Positions 33,701 to 45,475 of a stretch of 64,000 nucleotides of DNA are shown piece after piece. This DNA is from Micropterix aruncella. Its lineage: Eukaryota > Arthropoda > Insecta > Lepidoptera > Micropterigidae. Below the pieces are notes generated by a model. That model was not told the origin of the DNA. It saw only the letters and a program-made list of their open reading frames with translations, and did no database searches. Both the position numbers and the translations under genes were made by a program. Within the stretch, counting starts at the first letter, position 1; each line of letters begins with the position of its first letter. Location: assembly GCA_944548615.1 (NCBI GenBank), contig OX155974.1, positions 248,001-312,000 on the forward strand, read 5' to 3'.

Positions 33701-34617
33701 ACCTAGCATATTCCGTTGCTAAACTACATAGTACAATTTGGCAACCCTTCTACGCTGGCGAAATGCAGGTGGCGTTGATAGCATTGACGGCCAAACTATA
33801 GCGATTTATTTAGCCATCTATAATAACATTGATAACGAATGGCTTTTTATGATTAAGAAAAATGTGAGATAATAGGCCGTGTTCGAGTTGGCCACGAAGA
33901 CCCATTTGTTCAGGGTCGGTCACAGCCAGGCTTGCCAGGTGTTCGGTTTTTTACAGAACTGTTTGGTATTTCAGTCCCGTGTTCGGTGTTCGGTATGAAG
34001 AAAATACTGAAGTATCGGTGGTTCGGTATTTGCGAAAGTCCTTTCATATAATCACATCACACGATTGAGCTATACATATGTTACATGTCGCCAGCCGGCG
34101 CATGCTGTATTCGTGACCTTAATTGGTCGTTGTCCATCCCATTTAGTGTAAAAACAGATGGGGTGAAGGCTCTTATTCAACACAGTAACAGTTGCAGTTG
34201 CTTGATTATATCCAATTCTTCTTCGGTTATAGTCCGAAGTCCCTTGACATTTTTTGGCTGAGGTTAAGGTTTTTTCGTTGCAGTAAAAAAATATTGGTTT
34301 GAATCATTGTTTTTTTTTAAATCACCTAATTAAAATCGCGATTTAAATCACCGATTTAAATCAAATGATTTAAATCATCGCAACCCTGATAGTGATGTTT
34401 TAAAACGTTGACTGCCAAGGCAGTTTCAGAGTTCTGTCAAACTATTCTTGAGAATGGGCATTTTGGGCCCATTTTTCCAGTAGCTGTAAATCATATACCA
34501 ATGGAAAGATCTCTTTATGTAGAACATCATTTATAACTACAACAACTGATATCAATTATTAGCCATTTCTGAGTTATATCCCCTAGGGCATCTTGTAACA
34601 CTGCAACCATTGCTGAT
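33701..34617. other. Non-coding, repeat scraps
   Basis: This holds an inverted scrap of the GC-rich repeat (33885-33925), a run of 'gtgttcggt' words near 33940-34030, and nested 'gatttaaat' palindromes at 34325-34380. No gene was seen. Confidence 0.4.
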
Positions 34618-34930
34618 CTATTGTATTCGCCACCTACTATAGTCCTGCGCTAAGCCTCGTGTCATATAAGAACCGCAACAGGCTTTTGGCGCCAGATTGT
34701 TTACCTCCTCAGGTTGGAAGTAATGACCACCCAAGTGGATGTATCTTTTACGCATCAGCAGGCCACACTTGCACATGAGGTGCAGAGGAGTTTCCTCTGC
34801 TCCTTGGCAGAACCTGCACATTTTTGTGTCTCGGAGCTTGAGGTTGTACATGTGTTTGTTGAGGCCGCAATGCCCCGTGAGCGCCCTCACCAGTATGCGT
34901 AGATTGTTCCTATTTAGCGATAAGGGTCGT
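34618..34930 (-). pseudogene. LINE C-terminal zinc-knuckle fragment
   Basis: Reads LVRALTGHCGLNKHMYNLKL, then a CRFCQGAEETPLHLMCKC knuckle (C-x2-C, H, C spacing) and the tail. This is the ending of R1/I-like LINE proteins. It is upstream-truncated, and the same piece, more decayed, is at 9313-9700 and 58510-59000. Confidence 0.75.
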
Positions 34931-35748
34931 AGGCCTTAATTAGCGCTTTGGATTGATTCAACTCTGGCGTGTTGTTCCAGTGGTTGACGGATTGTTCTAA
35001 ACATATTTGTTTGAGCATTAGGTTTGCAAGGCTTTTTGGTACGCCACAGCAAGGTTCAGGGCCGTATAACGTTCCCTTTTAAGTATTCGAGGCTAGTGCC
35101 ATAAGAGCTGCCGTGCTATAGTCATTGAATTTTTAATAACTATTTAAACGAAAACCGCTGCAGAATACCCAAAACGATAAACTACATACGCTGTGTGAGA
35201 ACAAACTATATATATTGCTAAGAGTGTTCGACTTTGTCAGCAGTATACGGAGGCGAAATACAGAGTTATGTTGCTTGAACTCTGTAATGTGTCTCATGAT
35301 TTAATTCCCACTGTTTACGATATGCTAAGGTCTGCTGTTCACCATGGTGTGCCTAAGGGCCGTACTTTATAATATACAACAGTGGAACCTCTCATAACGA
35401 GTAATTCACAGTAATTCCTCATAACGAGTATTCGCACTTCTCATATCGATTTTGGGAAAAATTGTTTCGTTGAACAAGTGTTTTACTTAAACTTCCAGCA
35501 AGCGCGCTGTCGTAAAATTTTCGACAAAAGCGCCTAATTGCATCCCCCACTTTTACCAGTTAAGCATCGAGTTTCCAGCTATTCGATGGTCAGTGTTTCT
35601 AATCCACAAGCGTATCCCGAGTACACACAAGAGTTTGCTCTCCGGGGAGTTTCGCAAAATTACCGTTGAGCGTAAATTTTACGACACGCGCCTCCAAGTG
35701 TAAGCGTATTATATAAACTACTTGTTTCTGATTGATTTCTCATTTATA
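34931..35748. other. Non-coding, pogo-like terminus
   Basis: No gene. At about 35380 'cagtggaacctctcataacg' looks like a terminus of a pogo/Tigger-type MITE. The surrounding 70 bp recur at 47088-47160. Confidence 0.45.
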
Positions 35749-37122
35749 TCTTATATATAAAAATGAATCGCCGTGCGTTAGTCTCGCAGGATCTCGGAAA
35801 GGACTCGATCGATTTAAATTATTTTTCTTTTATTTTGTTTGCCTTGATTCAGGGGTGGTTTACAAAAAAAAATATTTGGGAAAAACTCAATGAAACAACT
35901 GAAAATCGAAAAAATCAAAATTGGTCATTTTGGGAACATTGGCCACTTTTTAGATGGCTATCGCGGCGATTGTATTGTCTGACAGCTGCGCTATCCATAA
36001 CTTATTCATTCCATACAATGCGTAAAATTTCAAAAAGTCGAAAAGTCAAAAAATGCGAGTCAAAAAAGTCGAAAAATTCGCAAAAGTCGCAAAAGTCAAA
36101 AAAGTCAAAAAAGTCAAAAAAGTCGAAAAAGCCAAAAAAGTCAAACAAGGCGAAAAAGTAAAAAAAGTCAAAAGTAAAAAAGTCAAAGTCAAAAAAGTCG
36201 AAAAAGTAAAAAAAGTCGATGAAGTCGAAAAAGTAAAAAACTGTCGAAAAGGTCGAAAAAGTCGGAATAGTCGAAAAAGTCGAAAAAGCCGAAAAAGTCA
36301 AAGCAGTCAAAAGAGGCAAAAAAGTAAAAAAAATAAAAAAGTCGAAAAAGTCAAAAAAGTTGATAAAGTCGAAAAAGTCAAAAAAGTCGAAAAGTCGATA
36401 AAGTCGTAAAAGTCAAAAGAAGTCGAAAAGGTCGAAAAAGTCGGAAAGTCGAAAAAGTCGAAAAGGTCGAAAAAGTCGAAAAAGTCGAAAAGGTCGAAAA
36501 AGTCGAAAAAGTCGAAAAAGTCAGAAAAGTAAAAAAGTCTAAAAAGTCCAAAAAGACGAAAAGTCAAAAAAGTAAAAGCCGGAAATGTCGGAAAAGTCGC
36601 AAAAATTAAAAAAGTCGAAAAAGTCGGAAAACTCGAAAAAAGTCAAATGGTCGAAAATGTCGGAAAAGTAGAAAAAGTCAAAAAAGTCCATAAATCCAAA
36701 AAAGTCAAAAAAGTCGAAAAATTAAAAAAGACGAAAAAGTCGGAAAAGTCGACAAGTCGAAGTCGAAGTCAAAGTCGATTTCGATTTAGATTTTCGAGTT
36801 TTAAATGGTGTCGCTAGGTTGGGGGTGGGGGGGAAGGGTTGTTGTTGTAGGATTAATGATATTAATATTCAGATGAATTACGTTCCTGGCTACTTGACAG
36901 GAAAGTCTTGGGGTGACACAACCGTTTTTTTAATGACCTAACCACGAATTTGGACTTAATCTTTCATTTAATCACCAAACGAAACTCGAACTGTACATGA
37001 TTCGGCCATATTATAGATTTCAATAAATTGGATTTGGAAAGTTGATTAGGATCAATAAACGCTTATGAAGAGTTACAATCAAATCAATTTTAGGTGGTAC
37101 GAAGTTCACCGGGTCATCTAGT
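35749..37122 (+). mobile_element. Helitron with internal 9-bp satellite, copy 1
   Basis: Starts 'tcttatatataaaaatg' after an A and ends 'gggtcatctagt' before a T, matching Helitron termini and A/T insertion. The interior at about 36025-36780 is a degenerate 'aaaaagtcg' array of some 750 bp. Frames over it give Lys/Ser/Val-rich or Phe/Asp-rich low-complexity text and are not genes. There is no Rep or helicase. Confidence 0.8.
36025..36780 (+). repeat. AAAAAGTCG satellite array
   Basis: Roughly eighty degenerate copies of a 9-bp unit, with 'aaaaagtcaaaaaagtc' variants, lie inside the Helitron. A shorter array is at the same internal position in the second Helitron copy (44490-44685). Confidence 0.9.
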
Positions 37123-37194
37123 TGCTAAATAATAATTATTGTATTTTAGAAAACTAGCTAATATATTAAAATTATTCGGGCCTCATGACACTGC

Positions 37195-37430
37195 TTAGAC
37201 TCCTCCGACTATTAGTCATAGTGCACAGTCGATTAGCTTACGCCGCACGGTGCGCAGACGGTCCAGGAGCGCTAGAAGGTTCATTCCTAGGGGAAACTAG
37301 CCCTAAGGCCAGAGTCCTGCCCGGGCTCGCACTTCATGCATGGAGGCCGCCGGATGGGTGTTGACCCATGAGTGTGACCAACCCTGAACATAATGGTTCT
37401 TCGTGGCCAACTCAGCAAGGGCCCATTAGC
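37195..37430 (+). repeat. GC-rich dispersed repeat, copy f
   Basis: A partial copy that ends at the family terminus 'aagggcccattagctccc' (to about 37432). It is non-coding. Confidence 0.7.
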
Positions 37431-37533
37431 TCCCTATAGGTTTTATATAAATTTGTACATATATATTATGCCTATAAACTAAGTTCTCGCTCTTTGTCAA
37501 TAGAAGGCTTCAACAGTAATAATATATGGACCA

Positions 37534-37620
37534 GCTGGTCGATTTTGACATATCCACGCTTAGACACATATTATGTCTAAGCGTGGTTTATGACGTTTTG
37601 GATATGTCAAAATCGACCAG
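37534..37620. repeat. 87-bp palindrome
   Basis: 'ctggtcgattttgacatatcc' is mirrored by 'ggatatgtcaaaatcgaccag', with an inner hairpin 'cacgcttagaca'/'tgtctaagcgtg'. It lies about 70 bp before the mariner fragment and may be related to its terminus. Confidence 0.8.
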
Positions 37621-37687
37621 CAATTACTGATTTACCACAGTAAACAAACCGTTTTGACAAATTAAAGATACTTTTGGTTTTGTGAAA

Positions 37688-38010
37688 ATGTCTTATTTTG
37701 TGCCAAATCATCAGCATTAGCGAGAAGTGTTGATTTCTTCTTTCATTCGAAGAATACGGCGGCTGAAGTGTATTGAGAGTACAAAAAGTTTACGGAGATG
37801 CTGCTCTAAGTGAAACGAGCCGTGATTGGTTCTGTCGCTTCAAAGACGATGATTTTTATGTTGACGACCGTCCGCGTGAAGGAATGCCAAAATCCTTCGA
37901 AGACGCTGAATTGGAGGCACTGCTCGAAGAGGATCCGTGCCAAACGCAAGAAGAGCTTGCTTCAGCATTAGGAGTTACAAGCTATACTTCAATATCGGCA
38001 AATGTTCTAT
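37688..38010 (+). pseudogene. Mariner transposase N-terminal fragment
   Basis: From ATG at 37688 the text reads MSYFVPNHQH, then a stop and REVLISSFI. After a frameshift it continues as KVYGDAALSETSRDWFCRFK, DDRPREGMPKSFEDAELEAL and EDPCQTQEELASALGVT. This is the N-terminal helix-turn-helix half of a mariner transposase. The catalytic domain is missing: the text switches to LINE sequence at about 38010. Confidence 0.85.
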
Positions 38011-38118
38011 CATGACGTACCTACTCGCGAGGTGACGCCACGCTTGTACATAGTTGATGGCAAGGCACTGTCACGAGTAAATCAAACAAGGCACCTAGGA
38101 GTGACCTTTGACTCACGG
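38011..38118 (+). pseudogene. LINE RT scrap
   Basis: Reads REVTPRLYIVDGKALSRVNQ and HLGVTFDSRLTYR, the region after the catalytic box of a LINE RT. Only about 35 codons remain. Confidence 0.65.
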
Positions 38119-38204
38119 TTGACATACAGACTGCTTACAACTTTGGCCATAAACATCAACTATGTAGGTACAAGCGTGTACATACAACTATGTACATACA
38201 ACAC

Positions 38205-40215
38205 AACTTTGGCCATAAAATCCTTATTTTCTCTGATCAGTTCAACTCACGATTTAGCTCCTATTCAGAAGCCTCCACGTGCGAAAGGCTACCCCGGGTA
38301 AGACTCTCGTGTCTCAGGTCTCACAGCTGGTGGACCCATGGTGGGATTGCATGGCCCGACGCTACTGGACGGTTTGCGCACCGTTCGGCGACACCAATCG
38401 GTTGTACACTCTGACTAGTTGCTGAAAGAGTCTATAAATCGCGTTCATTTTGTCATTAATCCTCGTTACCAATTCATATTCTTTGCTAAAAAAAATACCC
38501 AAACTAATCAAAGCGGATCTAGAGAAGTCGTTTTCAGAGACTCAAAATATACTTCTAGATACATTTTGAGGTTATGTTTTGTCTTACATTTTGTATAGAT
38601 TAACCACAAATTGTTGGTACCTACCTGTCTCAATAGTATTCAAAAGTAATGATTATTTAACGGAGGCACGGCTAAATCTTATTTTTCCAGCTGAATAATT
38701 TAAACGTCGATGTCACGTGATAGAATCAGTAAAGGAGCAGAAACATTAGTATGAGTACAATACGCCTCTTAGGAGACGGTATTGAGACATCGGTCTCTAA
38801 GTTATATTTAGTCTTACCTAGTGTTCTCACATTACTGTTGCAATATAACATTTTTTCCCAAAACGTAGGTTCTACTCTTTCTACTAATATACCAAGTATG
38901 ATGATGACCATCCAATTAGATCTAGATCCAATAGATGAACATCTAAAACCATCCAAGTAGTTATTAGACGACGAAGCGAAGTCCGTAATATTATGAAATG
39001 TCATGTCACCGAAACTGTTCATTAATACCCTCAAAACGTATTAAAAATTATGAAATGGATAGAAAGACATATCCTAGATATAACTCATTTTATCTGCCGT
39101 TTTGAACTCCATTCGTTGAACTGAGCAGCAGACGAAATTCGAATTATTAGCTGGCAAATGACAAGATTTTGATATGAAATTAAACCACGGAATAGTAGCA
39201 AAAGTTAAATTTAATATTAATAATAACATTTTTTATTACACTAATAACTAATATAACATATTGCAGAAATCACCACCTTTTGTAATTAAGGGGTAAGTGG
39301 AATAAAACACTAATAATATTGAACCAAACGACATAATATTAAAACACTATGGATCTTATACCTATATCTTATAACTTATAACCATTAAACTTATCTTATA
39401 GCTAATAACTATTAAACATATGGAGATTACACCGCACGAAATGTGTTCAAATTTATTCGGACAGTTCGAGAGGTAGTTTTTATAGACGATCGTTCCTTTC
39501 GTATTCCGCTCTAACGCATTGCTCTATCTCATTCGCTTGAACTAATTTCAGTTTTAATTCCCGAAGAAACGCCATCGGTCCCATTCATGCTGTATCTGTA
39601 AACTCAATATGTAGGTACATTCTTACAGCAAAACATCTCTGGACTACAAAATTTTACGAAAATTCCATAGAATATACTGTCAAATTGCTATTACCTTGGT
39701 AAATAGGCATATTTAATATAATACTACCAATTTATTAACTTAATATCCTTATTTTTAGAAACATTATATTTACATTTTCTCCGCGTCGTATAACACCTCT
39801 CTCCCGCTCCCGCATGACTTATATTAGAAAATAAAATAAGTTAAACAAGTAACCACTGTTCGATAAAAACTAGGTTTCTGACTTACAATCCATAATAAAC
39901 ACACACACTTAAATCTACGTAAATTTAAAGGCATTAGAATTATCGATAAATGCATTTGACTGTTCCGTATAAATAATATAATAAACATACACACTTAAAT
40001 CTAGGGTTTTAAGCAATTAGAATCATATCAGTAAATGCATTTGATTGTTCCGCATTGGCTCACAAAAAGTACCTAAAAAATAAAATGCATAACATACAAT
40101 AGAATAAACTACCTAATGGAGATCGCATTGTTCCATTTCATCTAAAAAAGTGTTCGTGCTCCACCGATGCACTATGTTCTGCTTGCTTAGAAGACGAAGA
40201 ATACTAATCAAAGGT
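38205..40215 (-). repeat. Shared 3' flank of zinc-finger unit D
   Basis: This is the inverted counterpart of the flanks of A, C and E. It includes a GC-rich repeat piece (38215-38415), the uninterrupted 'agacatcggtctc' site at about 38796, and a block of about 290 bp at 39355-39645 shared only with unit E (62510-62800). Confidence 0.75.
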
Positions 40216-41328
40216 CTACCGCCGACCGTTGCTTTTCGATTGTTTAATATTTTTCAATTGGCATTTGGCAGCAGTCATGTGATTTGTAAGATAAATTTTC
40301 CGACCAAATGCATGTTTGCATATTGTACAAACAAATGGCTTAATTTTTCGGTGTATTACATTTATATGTTTGATTAGATTCCCCTTTTCTGTAAAAGCTT
40401 TGTTACATTCCGCACAACTATACTTCATTCTGAGATGGACTGAGTTTATATGTTTCTTTAAATCTCCACGCCTTGCAAAACTGCGATTGCATTTGTCGCA
40501 CGCGAAAGGCTTCAATTTCCGATGGACAGAATTGACATGTCGAATTAAATCACCACTCACAAAGAAAGCGCGTTTGCATTCCTTACATTCAAATTCCTTC
40601 ATTTTTCTATGAACGCCATCGATGTGCCGTTTAAAGCGTGTTTGATTTGGAAATTCTTTGTCGCATAAATCACACGTGAATACATTCAACTGCCGGTGAG
40701 TGAAATTTACATGCTGTAGTAAAGAGTCGCGAGAACAAAAGACTTTCTTACACTGCTGACACGTATGCTTTAGTTTGCGATGGATCGATTGGACGTGTCT
40801 TTTCAAACTTTTTATATATGTAAATGCTCTGTCACACTGTTCACACTTATATTTCTTAAGTTTCCTATGCACTATATCAACATGCTGAATTAGTTTAAAT
40901 CTACTACTTGATTCATATCTACATTTGACACAAATATATTTCTTCCCATTTGCCCTAATACAGTCTTTGCAAAATAGCACAATTGCATTGAAATGCTTGC
41001 ATGCTCCCATTGGCACGCTTCTGTCTAGATTGCGATCGCAGACAACGCATGTGAATTTATCAAATTTCGTTAATAATACTTTGATCTCTTTCATCACGCT
41101 TCCTTCGGGTTTTATGAAAGCCACTGCCTCTTCTTCAAATTCCAGAATATTTGCTTCCATATAAGAAGAGTTTGGTTGCTCTTCTTTGTAGCAAATATCG
41201 CTTTCTGGTTTCAACGTTTCACTGTATTTATTGTCAGAGCAACTTGGCATCCTGTCTTCGACATCGGACTCTAATTCTATCTTCACTTTAATGTCTGCAT
41301 GATTTTCATCATTTTCCTGCCTTTCCAT
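40216..41328 (-). CDS. Zinc-finger protein D (8 C2H2 fingers)
   Basis: A 370-residue paralog on the minus strand. VKIE at 15-18, LKPE at 39-42 and IKPE at 72-75 are sumoylation-type motifs. The cysteine module is C94, C97, C110, H112, C120, C123. The first finger is C133-x2-C136-x12-H149-x4-H154, with seven more fingers to the end. Contact residues: finger 2 Y,K,S,R; finger 3 S,D,S,Q; finger 6 R,G,D,K; finger 7 E,G,N,K. A large fraction of the differences from A fall on such positions. It is intact and presumably expressed, though no expression evidence can be seen here. Confidence 0.9.
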   Translation of the reverse strand: MERQENDENHADIKVKIELESDVEDRMPSCSDNKYSETLKPESDICYKEEQPNSSYMEANILEFEEEAVAFIKPEGSVMKEIKVLLTKFDKFTCVVCDRNLDRSVPMGACKHFNAIVLFCKDCIRANGKKYICVKCRYESSSRFKLIQHVDIVHRKLKKYKCEQCDRAFTYIKSLKRHVQSIHRKLKHTCQQCKKVFCSRDSLLQHVNFTHRQLNVFTCDLCDKEFPNQTRFKRHIDGVHRKMKEFECKECKRAFFVSGDLIRHVNSVHRKLKPFACDKCNRSFARRGDLKKHINSVHLRMKYSCAECNKAFTEKGNLIKHINVIHRKIKPFVCTICKHAFGRKIYLTNHMTAAKCQLKNIKQSKSNGRR

Positions 41329-41494
41329 GGTGGATATTTATACTTTTGACTATATATAGAGGTAAAATAAAGCGGAAAACTGCAGAAACTTGCACGATCT
41401 AGGTACACAGTAAACAGATGTAATTATTGTGACGTTTCGTGTTTAGTATTGCCACATAGGTATTGGAATATAAAATTCAATATTTATACAAGTT

Positions 41495-41770
41495 GTTTTT
41501 ACTGCAAGTGTTTTCTTTGAGTGGGTAAATCAGTACAACAAAGTAAGCAACTTTTGAAAAAAAGTAAAAAAAAAAAACGAATATGTATGTTTTTTTAAAA
41601 TTAACGTTTTGTGTTTTTTAATAGTGTAAAAATCAATAATCACGATGCGCTATCTAGCGGTAAGTAAAATGTCACTAATATTGTTTATTTACGATATAAT
41701 ACCTACCGCTAGACGGCGCAGCGCGCTCAATTTTTCTCAAACCTTTATCTAATAGTCAACTTCTTCAAAT
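41495..41770 (-). promoter_or_regulatory. Conserved upstream block of gene D
   Basis: The inverted version of the upstream block: 'gttgtttttactgcaag', 'gcgctatctagcggtaag', 'cctaccgctagacggcgc'. It has only one of the two terminal repeats found in the MITE upstream of B. Confidence 0.6.
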
Positions 41771-41789
41771 TTGATTATTTTTGAATTAT

Positions 41790-42040
41790 TTTTAAAACCG
41801 ATTTGAATTATTTTTCTTTTATTTTGTTTGGCTTGATTCAGGGTGGTTTACAAAAAAAAATATTTAGGAAAAACTCAAAGGAACAGCTAAAAAACCGAAA
41901 AAATCGAAATTGGCACTTCTAGGGATGGCCACTTCGTATTTCTCTCGATAGATGGCGCTCTCTATATTTTCTAACAATAGATTCTATTCTTTGACAGCTA
42001 CGCCATTCATAATTCATTCCGCGCAACTGTGTGAAATTGT
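41790..42040 (+). mobile_element. Helitron fragment without satellite
   Basis: Matches the 5' third of the Helitrons at 35749 and 44208 ('ttttgtttggcttgattca', 'gtggtttacaaaaaaaa'), but runs into other sequence where those have the 'aaaaagtcg' array. Confidence 0.65.
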
Positions 42041-42389
42041 TATTACATTTAACGTCGTTTTTTCTTTTAAAAAAAACGCGGAACCAGATCTGGTCGTATC
42101 ATACTCAACGGATAATTGTTTCAGAACCAGATTTGGTCGTATCATACTCAAGGGGTTAAAAAAGGTAGTGGGATTGGAGAATAGATTTGTTTCGAGCGAA
42201 TTTAATTGGATTTTGCAAAAAATCACTTTGATCAGCCATTATATAAAGGTAAATAGACTTTGCAGGCTTATACACAACTACAAATTTGGCCTTAGTCTGA
42301 GGATTTCAATATTGTTAAGTTCTCAGGGAATGTTTGACAGATTTGAGTGACTGAAAACAATTCCGTGTCTTTTTACAGTGTTCATTATA

Positions 42390-42712
42390 ATGCCGAGGAG
42401 AATAGGTAACATAGGTCGTCGAAGTCAGTCAAATGCGCGGCGATCTACTTCACGTGCAAGCCGCACTGATGACCAGCGAGCGACGGATAATGAAAATAGT
42501 CGTATTGGCATGTCCGAATTATGTTTGAGAGCGACTGAAAATGAACGACAAGCGAATACATTGAGAATGCAACAATTTCGTGCACAACATACACAACGCC
42601 AGCAATCACGTCAAAATCAAAATGACCGATTGCGCCGTCGCAGTGTTCCTGTCAACCTGGAAAAAGCAGCATTCCATTACGATCCGGAAATCGATTACGG
42701 TGCAGAGAGATC
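42390..42712 (+). pseudogene. Helitron protein N-terminal fragment
   Basis: About 108 codons (MPRRIGNIGRRSQSNARRS, a Gln/Arg-rich region, then EKAAFHYDPEIDYGA) resemble the N-terminal part of Helitron replicase-helicase proteins. The 'AFHYDPxIDY' box is typical in my recollection. Rep and helicase domains are absent. After about 42712 it passes into unrelated LINE text. Confidence 0.65.
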
Positions 42713-42809
42713 AGTAGCAAGACTTTCACCTTCCCTTCTCCGACAGACTTACTACTTCGTACATCATCCTCAAACAGTTTTGATGAAAAAACCAGTAGGG
42801 CAGTCCCCA

Positions 42810-42960
42810 CCCTAAACAATGTAGTATTTTCTGACCTTATATCGTTCCGGTCCCCTGGCTTGGACATCATATTTACAGACGGCTCTAAGGCAGAGGTTTG
42901 AAGTTATGTGGGCGTGGGAATTTTCTACCACAACCGTAGAGTTGTCATATTGTGGATTTA
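42810..42960 (+). pseudogene. LINE RNase H scrap
   Basis: Reads SPGLDIIFTDGSKAEV, a stop, then SYVGVGIFYHN. The TDGSK box with a following Gly-rich strand is the first part of a LINE RNase H domain. Confidence 0.6.
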
Positions 42961-44207
42961 TATTACTAAGTTTACCTTATGCACACAGTTTAAATTATTT
43001 GATTTTGTTTGTATTTCTTTTGATAAATTATTGACCTATTTATCCTTTGCAATATGCTATGATATCCGTGTTAGTCCGTTCTACAATATTTCTCATTTTT
43101 GCTTTCATGAGTGTGATTCTTGATTTCTTCCTCTTCTTTGCTATGGTGTGGATTTGAAATTTTAACATCTTAGTCTGCTGTGAACATGCCCTTCAAATGA
43201 TAAAGCTCTTTTCATTTTCCTGTCAGATCCTATAGATCGTAAACCACAGCCGATTTATTTTTAACCGACCTAAAAAAAAGGAGGAGGTTATAAATACGAT
43301 CGTATTTTTCTTTAAATGTTTGTTACCTCAGAAATCCGTCATTTATGAATTTCTTTGGAAAATTCTTTTTATTTGAAAGGATGTACTTCCAGATTCGTCA
43401 CATCTTTATCAAAATTTTGTTCTGATGATGTGATCCATGAGGAATTGAGGGAACTCCTCAAATATTATCATATGAAGTTGAAAATTTACATGTTGGTTCA
43501 GCTCCGATGACAATGCATTTTATATAGCAAGCATGCCCTGATTCTATACCCAGGATTGGCTCCCGACGAGGGGACTCCTCAGCGGTCAAGAGCACAGTCA
43601 CGAAATTTTGTATATGCATTCAATTATGACATCCCGATCTAAGTTTCATCAAGACAGGACTGCGGCACCCAGGGTTGTCTTCCAACGAGGGAACTCCTCA
43701 ACGGTCAACAGTACAGACACGAAATTTTGTATACGCATTTAATTATGATAGCCTGTTCTAAGTTTCACCATGACATGGCTGCTGTACTTATAAAAAAATT
43801 AACTCGGTTATTTTTGTTAACATTTTGTTTATTACCTGCAACTTTGCATTACGAAGATCTAGGGGCGAATTTTCTTGAGAAAAAATACGCTTTCTTTGAT
43901 ATGAAATATGGTCGTAGCTATACCGTACCACCCACGTTATACTTAATCCGTTTTCACCGTAAGCATGGAATCGTCCATCGATTAAGACTTCTCCTCCGAA
44001 GAACAAATATGAGGGGCTTAACGTCGCCGTCATACCGGTTGTGTTCAAGGCATGCTATACAAATGGTACCTACTTTTAATTCCTTCCATGACCTGATTTT
44101 TTCGCTGACTGTCCTTTACACTTTTTTTCGCATGTCCTTTCAGCAGTTTCATGTATACCACCTACGGTCTTTTTTCCATAATGTTTTATTCTATCTATCT
44201 TCTTATA
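42961..44207. other. Non-coding, diverged repeats
   Basis: At 43260-43300 'ttaaccgacctaaaaaaaag' followed by 'gaggaggtt' is a repeat start common in insects. Two diverged copies of a segment of about 117 bp lie near 43555-43660 and 43672-43775 ('cacgaaattttgtata'). A long open frame across here (from 43727) overlaps these repeats and the next Helitron and is not a gene. Confidence 0.45.
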
Positions 44208-44901
44208 TCTTATATATAAAAATGAATCGCCGTGCGTTAGTCTCGCAAGATCTCGAAAATGACTCCACCGATTTGAATGATTATTCTTTTGTTTTGTTTG
44301 CCTTGATTCAGGGGTGGTTTACAAAAAAAATATTTAGGAAAAATTAAAAGAAACAACTGAAAATCGAAAAAATCGACATTAGTCTTTTTGGGAAATGGCC
44401 CCCTTTTAATAGATTGCTTTCGCGGCGATCCTATTGTTTGACAGCTGCGCCATCCATAACTGTTATTCATTCCGTGCGATTGCGTAAAATTTCAAAAAGT
44501 CGAAAAGTCGAAAAAGTCGAAAAAGTCAAGAGTCGAAAAGTCAAAAATGTCGAAAAAGTCGAAAACGTAGAAAAAGTCGAAAAGTCGGAAAAGTCAAAAA
44601 AGTCAAAAAAGTCAAATAGGTCAAAAAAGTCAAAAAAGTCAAAAAAGTCGAAAAATGCAAAAAAGTGGGAAAAGTCGAAAAGCAATAATATTTTATCATG
44701 TAAATTAAATACATTGAATTTATTTTAATTATAAAACGACTTTCATTCACCGAACGAAACTCAAACCGTACACGATTCGGCCATATTTATTATAGATTTC
44801 AATTAATTGGATTTGGAAGGTTGATTAGAATCAATAATCGCTTATGAAGAGTTACAAACAAATCAATTTTAGGTGGTACGAAGTTCACCGGGTCATCTAG
44901 T
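44208..44901 (+). mobile_element. Helitron with internal 9-bp satellite, copy 2
   Basis: Same termini as 35749-37122 (starts 'tcttatatataaaaatg', ends 'gggtcatctagt'), with a shorter 'aaaaagtcg' array at 44490-44685. The base after the end is A where T is expected. Confidence 0.8.
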
Positions 44902-45474
44902 AGTTTAATAAAACTTAGGTGCACAAGTAATTAATATATTTTTAAACATGTATGTTGAGTATATTTTAACATTGAACTAACTACCAAAAATTATTTTGAT
45001 TTTGACATTGAATTGTACTTTTTTGACTAGGTATTTTTATACTAAATCCTATATTACTTAACATATATTAAATATTAATGTCTGTTTCTTTCTTTTCTCA
45101 CATATAACTTTATTTATATTATTTATTCGAATTTTATATTATATTTATTGCCGATTATATAATGGAATTGCATTTTATTTGTTATATTTTCTTTTAATAT
45201 TTTGCTATTAAATTTTTTTATTTTTTTTTATTTTTAAGACCACATTTTAGGGCATTTTAGTATTATTAGCTTTTTACTAGAAAATGTACGTATGTAAGCA
45301 ATCAAGCAGTCAAGCAAGCATGATTGTAATATTAGAGTCCTGTCCACCCTAGAACAGGCTAGTCCCAGTTGGGTGACAGAAACAAATAAGCAAAAGGTGA
45401 AGGGTATTGCCATTCGGTTCCTGTTATTTTTGTAAGATAATCAATGTTTTACGGTAATTAATTCTTAAATAAAG
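44902..45474 (+). mobile_element. LINE 3' UTR fragment
   Basis: Corresponds to the 3' UTR of the LINE at 29104-32528, in opposite window orientation, and ends 'cttaaataaa'. Only the 3' end was inserted or retained. It touches the Helitron on one side and the R2-like element on the other. Confidence 0.8.
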
Positions 45475-45475
45475 C

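Noticed and set aside
35763..36567. Lys/Ser/Val-rich and Phe/Asp-rich open frames
   Set aside because: They are translations of the 9-bp satellite inside a Helitron, on both strands; a period divisible by three keeps frames open by chance.
43727..44347. 206-codon open frame
   Set aside because: It crosses a diverged repeat and the edge of a Helitron; composition is not protein-like and no motif is seen.
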